This document shows, piece by piece, positions 11,130-23,849 of a stretch of DNA of 64,000 bases. Positions within the stretch are counted from its first letter, which is position 1, and each line of letters opens with the position of its first letter. The notes under the pieces were generated by a model, which worked only from the letters and a program-made list of their open reading frames with translations, was not told the origin of the DNA and ran no database searches. This DNA comes from Saururus chinensis (Eukaryota; Streptophyta; Magnoliopsida; Piperales; Saururaceae), in the NCBI GenBank assembly GCA_035235625.1, contig CP141141.1, positions 47,019,719-47,083,718 on the forward strand, given 5' to 3'. The position numbers were made by a program, and so were the translations under genes.

Positions 11130-13591
11130 ACCACCACCAGTTTTCCCTCTCTCAATAATGTATTTTTTCATATTGTTAATTACCAGTTAGGTAAGTTATT
11201 GTAATATAGATACTTTGATAGTTATATTGGATAATATAGTTATATTTTTAGTCCCTTTATTATAAGCTCATTATGGTGTGCCATGCATCATCACGTCATC
11301 ATATTTTGATTCAACAATAAACATTACTAAGGGGCATATAGGTGACTAATTCCCTTGTATCGTTTTTATAATGCACGTGCTCACATTGACACATGTTAGC
11401 TCGAGCTTATACTAACTTTTCAATATTCTTATACCCTTATAATTGTTTGATATTAATATACTCCATCCGTCATTAATTAATAGTTCAATTTGACAAAAAA
11501 AATTATCTTATATTAATAGCCTTATTTTGTTAAATTTAAGTGGTTAGATATTTAAAACACTGTATCATAAGCTTATTTTTCCTCTCTTAAATGTAGGTTT
11601 TACCATTTAATAAGAATTACTATTTTTCAAATGTAGATATTGATATAGGACAGTTGAAGTATAAATTTGAAGATGTTTATATACTTTTAAATTGTCCAAT
11701 ATATGTGGAAAAAACTTATTTAGAATCATTTAGACTACAAAACCATTAAGTCTTCCAGCATCTCCCATAAATCTCGTGCCTACAGAAATTTCATGCCTTT
11801 TGTTAATTGAAAGGCAAAACGAAACCAAAATCCAAGACGGTGGTGAACCTTGTATACAAGCAAATAAAACTTTGTATGCAACTAAAAATGGAAAAAAAAA
11901 ACGTAAGGCACTGGCTATTGGTGCAAGTTCTGGCTCCGTTATGATACCACCAACAATTCTCTTTGTTCAATAATGTATTTTTTCATATTGTTAATTACCA
12001 GTTAGGTAAGTTATTGTAATATAGATACTTTGATAGTTATATTGGATAATATAGTTATATTCTTAGTCCCTTTATTATAAGCTCATTATGGTGTGCCATG
12101 CATCATCACGTCATCATATTTTGATTCAACAACAAACATTACTAAGGGGCATATAGGTGATTAATTCCTTTGTATCGTTTTTACAATGCACATGCTCACA
12201 TTGACACATGTTAGCTCGAGCTTATACTAACTTTTCAATATTCTTATACCCTTATAATTGTTTGATATTAATATACTCCATCCGTCATTAATTAATAGTT
12301 CAATTTGAAAAAAAAAATTATCTTATATTAATAGCCTTATTTTGTTAAATTAAAGTGGTTAGATATTTAAAACACAGTATCATAAGCTTATTTTTCCTCT
12401 CTTAAATGTAGGTTTTACCATTTAATAAGAATTACTATTTTTCAAATGTAGATATTGGTATAAGACAGTTGGAGTATAAATTTGAAGATGTTTATATACT
12501 TTTAAATTGTCCAATATATGTGGAAAAAACTTATTTAGAATCATTGAGACTACAAAACCATTGAGTCTTCCAGCATCTCCCATAAATCTCGTGCCTACAG
12601 AAATTTCATGCCTTTTGTTAATTGAAAGGCAAAACGAAACCAAAATCCAAGACGGTGGTGAACCTTGTATACAAGCAAATAAAACTTTGTATGCAACTAA
12701 AAATGGATAAAAAAACGTAAGGCACTGGCTATTGGTGCAAGTTCTGGCTCCGTTATGATACCACCAACAATTCTCTTTGTTCAATAATGTATTTTTTCAT
12801 ATTGTTAATTACCAGTTAGGTAAGTTATTGTAATATAGATACTTTGATAGTTATATTGGATAATATAGTTATATTCTTAGTCCCTTTATTATAAGCTCAT
12901 TATGGTGGGCCATGCATCATCACGTCATCATATTTTGATTCAACAATAAACATTACTAAGGGGCATATAGGTGACTAATTCCCTTGTATCGTTTTTATAA
13001 TGCACGTGCTCACATTGACACATGTTAGCTCGAGCTTATACTAACTTTTCAATATTCTTATACCCTTATAATTGTTTGATATTAATATACTCCATCCGTC
13101 ATTAATTAATAGTTCAATTTGGCAAAAAAAATTTATCTTATATTAATAGCTTTATTTTGTTAAATTTAAGTGGTTAGATATTTAAAATAGAGTATCATAA
13201 GCTTATTTTTCATCTCTTAAATGTAGGTTTTTACTATTTAATAAGAATTATTATTTTTCAAATGTAGATATTGACATAGGACAGTTGGAGTATAAATTTG
13301 AAGATGTTTATATACTTTTAAATTGTCCAATATATGTGGAAAAAACTTATTTAGAATCATTGAGACTACAAAACCATTAAGTCTTCCAGCATCTCCCATA
13401 AATCTCGTGCCTACAGAAATTTCATGCCTTTTGTTAATTGAAAGGCAAAATGAAACCAAAATCCAAGACGGTGGTGAACCTTGTATACAAGCACATAAAA
13501 CTTTGTATGCAACTAAAAATGGAAAAAAAAAACGTAAGGCACTGGCTATTGGTGCAAGTTCTGGCTCCGTTATGATACCACCAACAATTCT
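11130..13591. repeat. Three tandem copies of an ~815-bp unit
   Basis: The same sequence recurs head to tail with steps of 815 and 814 bp; for example the word TCGAGCTTAT is at 11401, 12216 and 13030, and TCAATAATGTATTTTTTCAT is at about 11152 and 11967 and near 12781. Copies differ by scattered substitutions and 1-bp indels in A runs. Each copy holds a Stowaway-like MITE (first copy about 11460-11662) and a block that stays open for about 65 codons (MPTEISCLLLIERQNETKIQ... at 11776, 12507 and 13323). The third copy ends exactly where the repeat phase ends (CAATTCT, 13591). Confidence 0.93.
11460..11662. mobile_element. Stowaway-like MITE inside the 815-bp unit (first of three)
   Basis: Left end TACTCCATCCGTCATTAATTA mirrors the right end GATATAGGACAGTTGAAGTA. 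The same element is present at about 12275-12477 and 13089-13291, so it was part of the unit before the unit was triplicated. Its core resembles the MITEs at 6786 and 13738. Confidence 0.7.
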
Positions 13592-13737
13592 AGTCATTTG
13601 CGTTCTTTTGTAGCTGCTACTTGTAGTTGTCAGCCATGCCTTAACAAGTTAGTATGTGTGCAATTCATGGTTGTCGCTATACATAGTATTCCCTTAGGTA
13701 GTGTGTTTGCAAATTTGCATGTAATGTTCATATATAA

Positions 13738-13948
13738 TACTCTCTTTGTTCTATATTAATAGCTTTATTTGAAAATATAGTAATTTTTATTGAAGGGTAA
13801 AACCCACATCTAAGAGAAGAGAAAACAAGCCTATGTTACTCTTTTTTTAAGTACCCAGTCACTTATATTGAACAAAATGGAGCTATTACTATAGAACAAA
13901 GTTTTTCATCAAATAAAGTTAATAATTTATGATAGAGGGAGTATCATA
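13738..13948. mobile_element. Stowaway-like MITE (~210 bp)
   Basis: Left end ATACTCTCTTTGTTCTATATTA mirrors the right end TAATTTATGATAGAGGGAGTAT. It includes the 'taagagaagagaaaacaagcctatg' and 'agtacccagtcactta' words shared with the 6786 element. Confidence 0.75.
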
Positions 13949-14277
13949 CTATAGTATATAGTAAATTAGTGTATTATAGAATTTTTAATTTTTAAATATT
14001 TTATTCATATTTTATACTATTAATCTTTATTTTACCTCTATTTGACCTATCATAATCCCGAGAAAAACCAAAGATATGAGAATTATAATTCTTATTTTTT
14101 AAGGTATGCTAATTTTAATTTAAACTATTATATCTTGCACTTTGGAACTCAAATTTATGCATTTATAGTTACAACCCATACAGTATTATGAAGCTTTCGA
14201 TGAGCATTAACAAATAAGGTCCCATATGACTATATTTTTTTACCTTTTTTCAGGCTCATGTATATAACATGGAAAAA

Positions 14278-14469
14278 GTTTATATGAGCCTAGGCTCATA
14301 TACGCCTACATGAGCCTGGGCTCTATGGGCTGTCGGATTTACATCCGGCGACCCATAATACTCATGGGCATTTAAACCCATGAGTATTATGCGCCGCCAG
14401 ATGTAAATCCGACGGCCCATAGAGCTTGGGCTCACGTAGGCGTATATGATCCCTGGCTCATATAAACGG
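14278..14469. repeat. Large near-perfect palindrome (fold-back element)
   Basis: Two ~93-bp arms (14278-14370 and 14377-14469) are reverse complements apart from a handful of mismatches and surround the 6-bp centre TTTAAA. Matching words include TATGAGCCTAGG / CCTGGCTCATA, GGCTCTATGGGC / GCCCATAGAGC, GGATTTACATC / GATGTAAATCC and CATGAGTATTATG / CATAATACTCATG. Outside the arms an imperfect direct repeat (GGTCCCATATGACTATATTTTTTT and GGGTCTCATATAATATTTTTTT) flanks the structure. Confidence 0.92.
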
Positions 14470-14835
14470 GTCTCATATAATATTTTTTTAATAATAATTT
14501 TTTAATTATGTATATATTATACATATTTCGATTTGTATATTTTTAATGCCATTGACAAACCTATGAAGAGCTTTATCAAATGCAACTTGTCGTCAAATTG
14601 GTTTGTCATGAGTATGAATAACGTGCTCCATGACACAAATGTGTTTTGGTACCAATGTCTCTTTGCTAACCTATGACATAATATTTAGCCAACGAGATTT
14701 AGATTCACATTTACCTACTACGGTATCTATAGGTCAACTAATGATCATTGTGATCCTTAAAGCAATAAATTGTAGACACATATAATACATGTGCATTATA
14801 TATACATAACCCCAAGGTTTCTTTAGCATTTATTA

Positions 14836-14945
14836 ATACTCCATCCATCCTATATTAATAACTTTATTTAATTTTTAAAAATAAATTAAATTTTATTTAT
14901 TTTAAAAAACTAAATAAAACTATAAATATAAGTCAGAGAAAGTAA
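14836..14945. mobile_element. Stowaway-like MITE
   Basis: ATACTCCATCCATCCTATATTA at the left pairs with TAAATATAAGTCAGAGAAAGTA at the right around a TTTATTTTAAAAAACTAAATAAA core. Confidence 0.65.
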
Positions 14946-15880
14946 ATTCTATGGCATCCCTATACGATGCAAAGGTTACGAGCATATGGTTAGCCTTTTT
15001 CTAAAACGGAATGAAATTCAGAATAAGGTCATCTAAGACTGTTGAAATCAAGTGTGGCAGCGAGCGATCAGGAAGAACCTATGAGGACTTTGTCATCAGA
15101 CAAATGGTTGCCGCCACATGGAAAACAGGACAAGACACATTTGGTATTCTTCTTTATATAATAATAGCAATTTATTTTATATTCGTTATCCAATATCTCA
15201 AGTGAAAGTTGATGTGGTTCTTCTGACAGTTACAGCCCCATGACATATATGTACATGTTATAGTATATGCTATATAAACAGCAATATACACCCAAAGAAT
15301 CTGTCTAACTTTCCAATCAAATTTTGGTTAGACAAACTATGAGAGCCTCGTACAAAGTTTACTTGGGTCTGCATGTTCTGTAGAAAAAAAAATTAATTAC
15401 AAAGTTTAGTTGAATAGATTTGTTGTATAATTATTAATTTTTATATTATATAGTAATTAAATTGTTGCATGCAAAAAATTAAGAGGAGTACAAGGCTGGC
15501 ACACTTGTCATGGCTAACCGCATACAAACAAGCGGAATCAATGAATAAATCTAGTTCGGGATTCTTCTGAAATCATCCCTATGCACATGCATGTGAGAAA
15601 CTATTATTGGAGTCAAATTCTCACCATTAAGTTATTGGATTCCATTATATTTAAACATTCACCTTCCAAATCCAATTCCATTATTTTGTGCGTACCCAAC
15701 CGTAAGTTAATAGGTGCATATGGAAGTGCACAAACAATTAACTTGATGCTCGGCTATATGGGGAGTTCTGATTGCATTGTCATACGACCAGAGTACGCTC
15801 TTTTAAGAGTTTACACAGTAGTGATAAATGATAAAGTCGCTCCCAAAGGAAAGCAAGAAATGTGATAAAATATTGGGGGG
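14946..15880. other. Intergenic, no supported gene
   Basis: Only short open frames with no recognisable domain. Base composition matches the surrounding AT-rich desert. Confidence 0.5.
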
Positions 15881-16440
15881 CAATTGCCCCCCTAACTTTG
15901 TATGTGACTCCACCCTTGAAATTTATTATCACTAAGACCCGAGTGCATCATGGCGAAGAACATAGGAGTAGTAGTTGACGGTTGCTGCCCACTACCCGAG
16001 TGGTTACTGCACACTCTCGTGCATAACCACAAGACGGTTACGGAAGGTTATGTACGAACTAGTGGGCTAAGTCATGGGGGTCATGTTGTAACTGCTTGGC
16101 TGCGTCCAGCGGGTATAAAAGGGTAGGGAATGCATTGTAAAGGAAGAGAGGGATGAGAAGTGAGCAAGTGGGTTTTGGGTTTTGACACTAAGATTCAAAC
16201 CAAGTGCTTGTGTAACATCAAGTGCGAAAGGGTTATTTCAAGTTGGGCATTTTTTCCTTCACTTCCATTATTTTTTATAGCGTATGTGCGTTTTCTTGTG
16301 ATCGTGTGTGCTATAAGAGAGTGAAGAGGCTGCTGATTGTCGAGGGCATTCAGACTGCACAAGGTGTGTAAAATCATAGCGAATTCTGGGCCTTGTGATA
16401 AGCCTCCACCCTTGAAACTAATTACCACGGACGAATCCAA
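15881..16440 (+). mobile_element. Possible LTR-like fragment with TATA box
   Basis: A less AT-rich island with a clean TATAAAA at 16114-16120, and the similar words TGACTCCACCCTTGAAATTTATTA (15905) and AAGCCTCCACCCTTGAAACTAATTA (16399) near both ends. The arrangement fits an LTR or TRIM remnant, but no TG...CA termini or target duplication could be fixed. Confidence 0.3.
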
Positions 16441-16606
16441 GATTAATATGGGTTTGCTTCATCTTTGTTGTACTATTAAAACCCATCTTTGTTATATTCA
16501 TTAGTCGTTTCTTACATTTATCAAGTTTATTATTCAGATTTTACTCTCCTTAACCTTTAAATGTCTAATACAATTATATCATATCATTTAAACTAATTAA
16601 CATACA

Positions 16607-16711
16607 CTCCTCTCATCCCATAGCAAGTGTTTAGACTAGAAAACAAAACAAAATGATTTTAGTTTATTTTTCATATATAATCTTGACACTTATTACTGAA
16701 GGGACTACAAT
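16607..16711. mobile_element. Stowaway-like MITE
   Basis: ACTCCTCTCATCCCATAGCAAGTGT at the left mirrors GACACTTATTACTGAAGGGAC at the right. Confidence 0.55.
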
Positions 16712-18544
16712 TTTTTTTATGAAAAAGATAAATCTTGCTTGATTATTCTTTCAAATATATATAATGCTACTTCTAAAAAGTTGACAAAGATAAGAGGTTA
16801 TGTCATATAGTACATAATAACATGAAAAAGAACAAATTTAAAGAATATAAAACTCAAACATTACATATATAATAAAGTTAAGTCTCTTTTATATAGACAT
16901 GGCACATGCCCATACAAGTGCAAAGTGCAATGGAAAGCATGAGAGCTATGTTACTCACTTGACAGCCAGGTCCATGTTCACCTACCCACCATCCACCTCG
17001 TGCCATGTATATTATTATATATCAATTTGATGGCGTGTGATGTACCATACATATGTTGATGTGCACACATGATGTGTCATACATATGTTGACATGCATAC
17101 AACCTCACACTTATGGGGGAGGGGAGCATTGGGCCCCATTCTACCTAATTTTCCAGTCCTAAAATGTGCCAGGCTACTCAATAGATGTAGCCAACCATTC
17201 ATCCATTGATGATAACCACAAGTCTTTGGTCTTGTGAGAATAGTTTTTCATGTTCCTCTCTAGCAATGAGCCTAGAATAAGGAACACATGAGAGCCCTTG
17301 ATATTTGAAATCAATGATGTACATTCTCATACATGTTAGCACTAGTACCACTAGTGTTAGCATATGCACGTCGATCCCATGGATGATGGCTCTCATGTAT
17401 TCCTTACGCTAAGCTCATTGTGAGTATGGCTACCAAGGGTACCCATTTTACCATTTGTACCATACCGCTAAGAAGTTAAATAGTATGGTTAAATTTATTT
17501 GACATGTAAATAAAATGATACTTTTATCTAACTGTTATCTAAATGGAAGGTAGTGGAAAAAGTTCATCCATACCCTTTTATTCGTTACTCGTTTGTCATA
17601 TTTAAAAATTATAAATATATTATACCCATTAGTCTTAAGTGGTTTAATTTCAAAATATATTGGCTTATGGTCTTTTACAATAATTTCCTTGCTATGATTC
17701 ACCAATGTAATTTACTCAATAAAAGATGTCATTGTAATATCAAAACATTCATTGAATTAATTTAACTACTTGTACATTTGTTCATTATTATTGTCACAAC
17801 TTGCTACTTGGAAGGTGATTTGTACTTTCTAACATTTCATATCCAACTGTAAATTTTTTGATTAAAAAATATTCATATGGAATTTACATTGTATATTTTC
17901 TTAAACTCACTTCGCTAAGATATTTCATTTGGTTGCTTTGTCTAATTTTATGTCGGAATCTTAATTGGGTACAAATATACTTTGTGCAAAATGCTTTTGC
18001 AGCTCTTAGGTTAGCTTAGATTCTGTTATGATAATTCAAACCCATGAATTTTTTTTTATAAAAAAATTAAACTCATAGAGTGTTTGTTTGTGTAAGGAAA
18101 TGTTCAGTAGGTTATGTAGGATTGCTAAACAATCTCTATTCTACTCAATGCCAAATTCAAGTTAGCTAACATAAAAGCTCAAACTTGGGCTAATATAACC
18201 AAACTCTTGCTTGACCTATCTTGAACTGGCTTAGTTTAAGTATTAGCTGACTTAACTTTAAATGAATGGTGTAGATGGTTTATTTTGAGATTTCATATAT
18301 ATTAATTGGAATCATGATTATGTTACAAATCATGTTTGTATATGTTAGATTGAAAATTTAGAATGGTGATTTACTTATTAAAATTGGTTGGAATGAACAA
18401 TGACCAAAAAAGTTTAAGTAAAATTTTGAATAGGATTAAGTGGATTTTTTTTCTAAAATATGGGGGTACTTAAAATTTTTTAAGTGATGTTGTCGTCATA
18501 TGCATCAGTACATGTGGTCTTATTGCTGCCTACAAGACACCTTT
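16712..18544. other. AT-rich intergenic, nothing recognised
   Basis: No ORF with family similarity and no obvious repeat structure beyond short microsatellite-like A/T runs. Confidence 0.5.
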
Positions 18545-21500
18545 TGTCGCGACCCGAATTTTTAAAAGTATTTTTAAATAGCACGAACGGTAAGTAGCAA
18601 GAAATTTTTTTTTTCTTAAATACAAAACAAACCATTTGATTAAATATCTAGGTCATAATAACTGGGGTTCACAAATACGGATATCAAATCATATGATATT
18701 ATTTAACGTCTGAAAATTCTTTAGGAACAGCTCATCCATCTAAGTACAAGTACATCACCTGTCTGAAAAATAAATAACAAGTTGACTCTCACGTTAAAGG
18801 TACACTTATGTACCAGAGTTGCTGAAACATTGAAACTTCATCTTGTGCTCGCCTGTCTTGGTCTCACTTGCCGTCGCTTGGAAAATCTGCAACCAGTCAA
18901 ACCAAACAACTACAACAACAACAATAGAACCTCTTTGCCTTCAGGAGAAGAGCTTCCAAAGAACAAAAGGTTTAATTAATATTTTTCGGATTGGGCCAAC
19001 ATCACCCGATGTCAGTTGCCTACGTACTCATCAGACAACATCTCCAATGTTTCCAATAAGATCAGATTCAAACGTAGTTCTACCTAAAAAATATTCTATC
19101 CTATGAAGCATAGCATCACACATGCAATGCTTAGGTATTTTTAACCCACCTATATTTTAGTAAGTCTTTTAATCGTTACACTTGTCTAATTAATAAACAA
19201 TATCAAGCAATGTTATTAATTATCTCACGTCTCTTGTTCGATAATTAATACTATAAAATCTGTAACTCAGAGATAACTCGCCCCTCGAGAAATCTCTAAA
19301 CAAAGGACCCCAACCTTGGAGTAGACTGCTTAACAACAGATTGACCCAAATCCCCAGGGCTCTCAATAGCCTGCCACGAATCTAGAGAAGAGGATCCCAA
19401 CTGTGCTCATGGACACAGATTGACAAGACACACAAGCCTTCCATGATGCTCATGTAACTCCGCTTTTCATACGCACTAAATAGTCCTGGGAAGACCTGTG
19501 GGAGATTCGCGGTAAAGACCCTATGATCAATACCCAAACCATCGTAGCAATGAAGAAACATATCGCATTCTCCACCATCCCAACTCTAGGAGAAAATGTC
19601 TCATAAGACATTACTAATATATCCATAGAAGCCTCAGGTCTTTATGACCATTGACTCGCCCAAACATCTGCACTTAGATTAGATTATTTACATCCAATCA
19701 AGTATCTTCTTAACCATTTGGGTCCACTTTACCTTGTGAATCGACCCAATAAATACCTCATCCACTGAGCTATAACTCAGAGAACATCTCGTAACCACCC
19801 TTGGTTCATTAACAAAGGTAAAATTCTATGTCAAGGCCCTGTTCACTCCATAAACTGGTCCCAACCCTAAAGAGGGTATTTAGTTATTATCTTAATTAGG
19901 TGTTCTCCCCTCAATCCAACGATAACCAAAATCTCTTGATTAGTCTTTATTAACCTTAAGTTACTGATATAACTCAAAGCATCAATAACAAAAGCATGCG
20001 CCAAAGTAAGCAACATAAATAACATTGTCATACAAGTTCATAACAATAAATAGAGGCTCATTGCACTCATTTGCAAGGGTAGGGCTCATCGAATTGAAAC
20101 CCGATAATGTAGATGACTCTAACATATCGCATGAGTTACATATTAATACCCTAGTTGATTGATGTCCAGGTGTAATAACTCTAATTTCTAACACATTCTC
20201 TTTGATGTTTTTAACTTCTTAAGCTCAGTTAGAACTCGTAGAGATGAGCATAGCAAGTCGTAATTTGCGTAAATCGGAGGTTGGGAACGAAAGTTACGAC
20301 CTTAGGAAGCGTGCTCTACCGGCAGGACCCACTTTTAAAATAAGGGTAAACCGGTTCATAAGTGGTCTAGTCTCGTAGGGCTCGTCGATATGAGCTCAAC
20401 GGTACCAAGAACACGCGAAACCGAGTTCGGGATAGGAAGTTACGATTATTTGAAATTTTATAGAAATAAATAATAAAATATTATATTTGGGTCAGCTCGG
20501 CGCAGCTGCGCTCGACGTGGCGCGTGGCTCAGCCGCGCGGCAAGCGCTGAATGCGCCTGTCATGTGCGTGACAGGTGCGCGTTTGTGACGAAACGCGCGT
20601 TCGTCACATGCGCCCGTTGTTTCGGCGTGCTCGCCATTTTCGGCGGCAGCACCCGTTGGTTTCGATGGCGGCGCCCACCCTTTTAGTCGAAAACTACCAT
20701 TTTTACCCCTATAATACCCCACTCCAGCCAGAATTCGTTTTTACACTCCATTTCTTACCCTCTCACTGTTTTTACTATTTCCGACCCGTTCTAAGTCCGA
20801 ATTACACGATCCAAGACCCGTTTCCTACTAAATCGAGGGTGCTCTACGCACCGGAAGGGTTATTTTCTCAAGGTGATCTCTCTAAAATCCAGAAAACCAT
20901 ACCACGTCCCTAATCCTCCTCTTTCTTCTTTTTACTATATCCGGACCGTTTCAAACCCATTTCAAGCCCGTTCAAGAGTTGTACCCCACTAAATTGAAGG
21001 TGTTCTATGTGTTGGGACCGTTATTCTACCAAAATTCCCACTCGAAGGAAAGATCTTCTTTGTATTCTACGAAGAAATTTCTTATACTCCACACGCATTA
21101 TAGGTAGGTGGTTTTAAATTCTAATCATATGCCGAGAGTTTGACTTGCCAAAGTTCTGTTAAAAGTTTTATTCTAAGAAACTTTGTTTTAAAAAGCATCT
21201 CATCTTTTCAGAAAACTTCTCTGAGTTATGGGTAACTAAACCCTTTCGATAGTTTTTGGTTTCTCGAACAAATGATTATTTTGATAAGAAAATTCTGGGT
21301 ACCACAAATACTTGTTTCTGGCGTGCATATAGGATTGGGATATCATGGGAAAATCCCTTTTCCTTCTGTCTCCCATTGCCCCATGAGTGCGGGTGTAAGT
21401 CGGGGTATCACGACACTTATGTGACCACATGTTTTTAGACTTATTTTCTGAATGATTTTCAAAGAAGGATGACATGATTTTTACATCCATGAAGCTTATT

Positions 21501-21820
21501 TTTAGAACTTAAACTCAACCTACTGAGTATGAATTTACTTACCCACCCTCAGATTCTGCAGGTGTGTCACTCGAATCTGAAGGAGCTGACGGAGAGTTTT
21601 CATAAATTCAGTTTTCTGTACTTTCTTTTTGTACTTTTTGTAATATTTGTATTGACTGATATATAAAGGCATGTTATGCCAAATTTTGGATATCTTTATA
21701 TAATTCAAAGTGTTTTGTAATTACTCTTTTGGTACACGGTGGTCCTTAGCATTAGGAATTAAATTTAGTTACGTTTCCAAAAATTATTTTCTTTTACTCC
21801 GAAAATTGAGGGTTGTTACA
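18545..21820 (+). mobile_element. Candidate 3.3-kb solo LTR (Gypsy-like)
   Basis: The block starts TGTCGCGACCCGAATTTTTAA and ends GAAAATTGAGGGTTGTTACA, the TGTCRCGACCCG...GTTACA pairing that marks many plant Ty3/Gypsy LTRs. Near the 3' end are a TATATAAA motif (about 21659) and T-rich runs as in LTR promoter and polyadenylation regions. Open frames within (such as 20575-20913) are GC-patch noise. No gag-pol follows and no opposite LTR is in the window. No 5-bp target duplication is visible (CCTTT on the left, CCAGG on the right), so it may be a truncated end rather than a solo LTR. Confidence 0.55.
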
Positions 21821-22298
21821 CCAGGGTTGCAGACACTTGTAATATGCTGCCTTAAACCCTGAAAATTAGGGTTTTTTCTCTTATTTTCGGTGACACTGTG
21901 ACCTGTCAAGGTATTCGTGTCACTTGCTGGTCACACCATTTCCTTTTTGAAGCCATTTATAGGGTACCTTAACTCTTGATTAACTAAGTTATCCATTTCG
22001 ACGGAAACAAAATATGATGTCCCCTAAGGGCATTACGGTAATTCTACTAGTTAGGGTATGCTACCCTCCCTTGGGTTATTTGGTCATCTCACTACCCTTG
22101 TATTTATTTTAAGTCATAATTCTCTCAGGGAGGCTCCACTCTCAGACTGACTCGCGCTTCCATTCTCATGAATATAGGCGAGTCTGCTCAAAGGGTATTT
22201 CTATTATTTGGTTTAAGGCCTTAATGACATCCAATGGGTCCAAAATTCAACTCAAGCGTACTACTTGACTTCATGGACTTTGTGTAATTTTTTTGGCA

Positions 22299-23842
22299 TG
22301 TTACAAGGTCGTGACCCCTTGAACCGACCTAGGCTAACTCAACGGTTTACAATAAACCCTAAGAGCAATAGGGTCAAATAGCCATTCATTGGGATTTTGA
22401 TTCACTAAGCTATTTGGCCTAAAGTTTGGTAACCAATTTAACTCTCACTGAGAATTTTTTTGATTTTTAAATCAACTCCTAGGCCCCTAAACTAGGGCCC
22501 CGAAGTTGGGTAAATGGTTCTCACACGATGATTTAAGTACCAGGAGTAAAAAAGTCATTTTAGAAACTCTGGGATTTTCCCCTAGTCTGAAACTTTGGTA
22601 GGGAACTCTTCATGCTCTCCCAGTTGCTTGATATTTTTTTACTAATTTTTATGCATTATAAGACCCATGAACTGGATCTGGTTCGGTCCTCAATATTGTG
22701 TCCTTTTTTTTAAGGACCGGACCGACCGAGTTGGGTCACCCAACCCGATTCGGGGTGCGATGACCCGCATTGTGGGTCATCTTCCCTGTGACCGGCTAGA
22801 GGCCGATCAGCCTCTGATGGCGCCGCCTTCCTCCACCACGGCGAGGCAGGGGCTGGGCCTCATCGGATCGCCACTAGGCGGCGATCTCGATGGGCCTGAC
22901 CCCACCTCCCCCCAGCGGCCGGCCGGGGCAGAAGTCGCTCCCCTTATTTCAATTTTTTTAAATTTAAAACACAAGGCCACCACCGCAGTTAGGGCCAGCA
23001 CAGCCAAGGGCGTAGTGGCCGGGCCTGCGCAGCCCGTTATTTTTTTTTTTAATCAGTCGAGTGCCCTGCTTGGCGGCCGCCGCGTGCTGGAGCCTGGCCC
23101 TCCGCTGAGAGAAGCCAGGCCTAAAGGACCAGTTGGTCATCAGCCTTCCGCCGACCGTTGGTTGTCAAACAGTTGGCAGGGCTGTAGAGATCATTGTTCA
23201 TCGTAATTACAATGAAGAGTGTTTGCAGAGAAATTACATAATTTGCAGAACTCACTATTAACATAATTCTCAATAAAATTTGCTAACAAATTCCCTATTA
23301 ATCTCAATTCAAAATCCTATCTCAATGGCCGAGTTATCGCTGATCCACCACCATTGCCGAAGCCTTGTCGAAGTTTTGCCGGAAAATTCTGATGACTGCT
23401 CATTCGATCAAAAGATCACCCCTCTAATAGCACTAATCCACCCTTTTTTATAAGTATGGGATTAAGGCTCCTAATCCTATGAGAAATTAGGCTATAATTC
23501 CCCTAATTAGGCCACTTAATTTGGCCCTTAAAACACAATTTCGAAACTGTAAGTAATCGGGCCCACAAAACGACTTAAACTGCCCAGTTGCACATTTAAA
23601 TCGGGTAGACGGGCCCTATACGATATGTTCAACTTTGAACAGTCATATCTCCCTCATCCGGACTCCGATTCGTGCGTTCTTTGTGGCGTTTCGAAGCTAT
23701 TTCTGTTTATTTTCCATCTATATAGGTTTCAACCACTAATTACAAGCATTGAATAAGTTATTTAAACGATAAGCTTAAGGGGTCGAACACCCTAATTTCC
23801 CGTTGTCAACTTCGGGAATTTAGAAAATTCCCGGACATTACA
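22299..23842 (-). mobile_element. Candidate 1.5-kb solo LTR, reverse orientation
   Basis: On the minus strand it begins TGTAATGTCCGGGAATTTTC and ends GGGGTCACGACCTTGTAACA, again LTR-type TG...CA termini with a 'GTCACGACC' word. It contains a GC-rich stretch (22.75-23.2 kb) with open frames on both strands that match no family. No coding domain accompanies it and no target duplication was found. Confidence 0.5.
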
Positions 23843-23849
23843 CCTTCAA

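Noticed and set aside
22667-23206. 179-codon plus frame in a GC-rich patch
   Set aside because: It lies inside an LTR-like block and is open on the other strand too; reads as a composition artefact.
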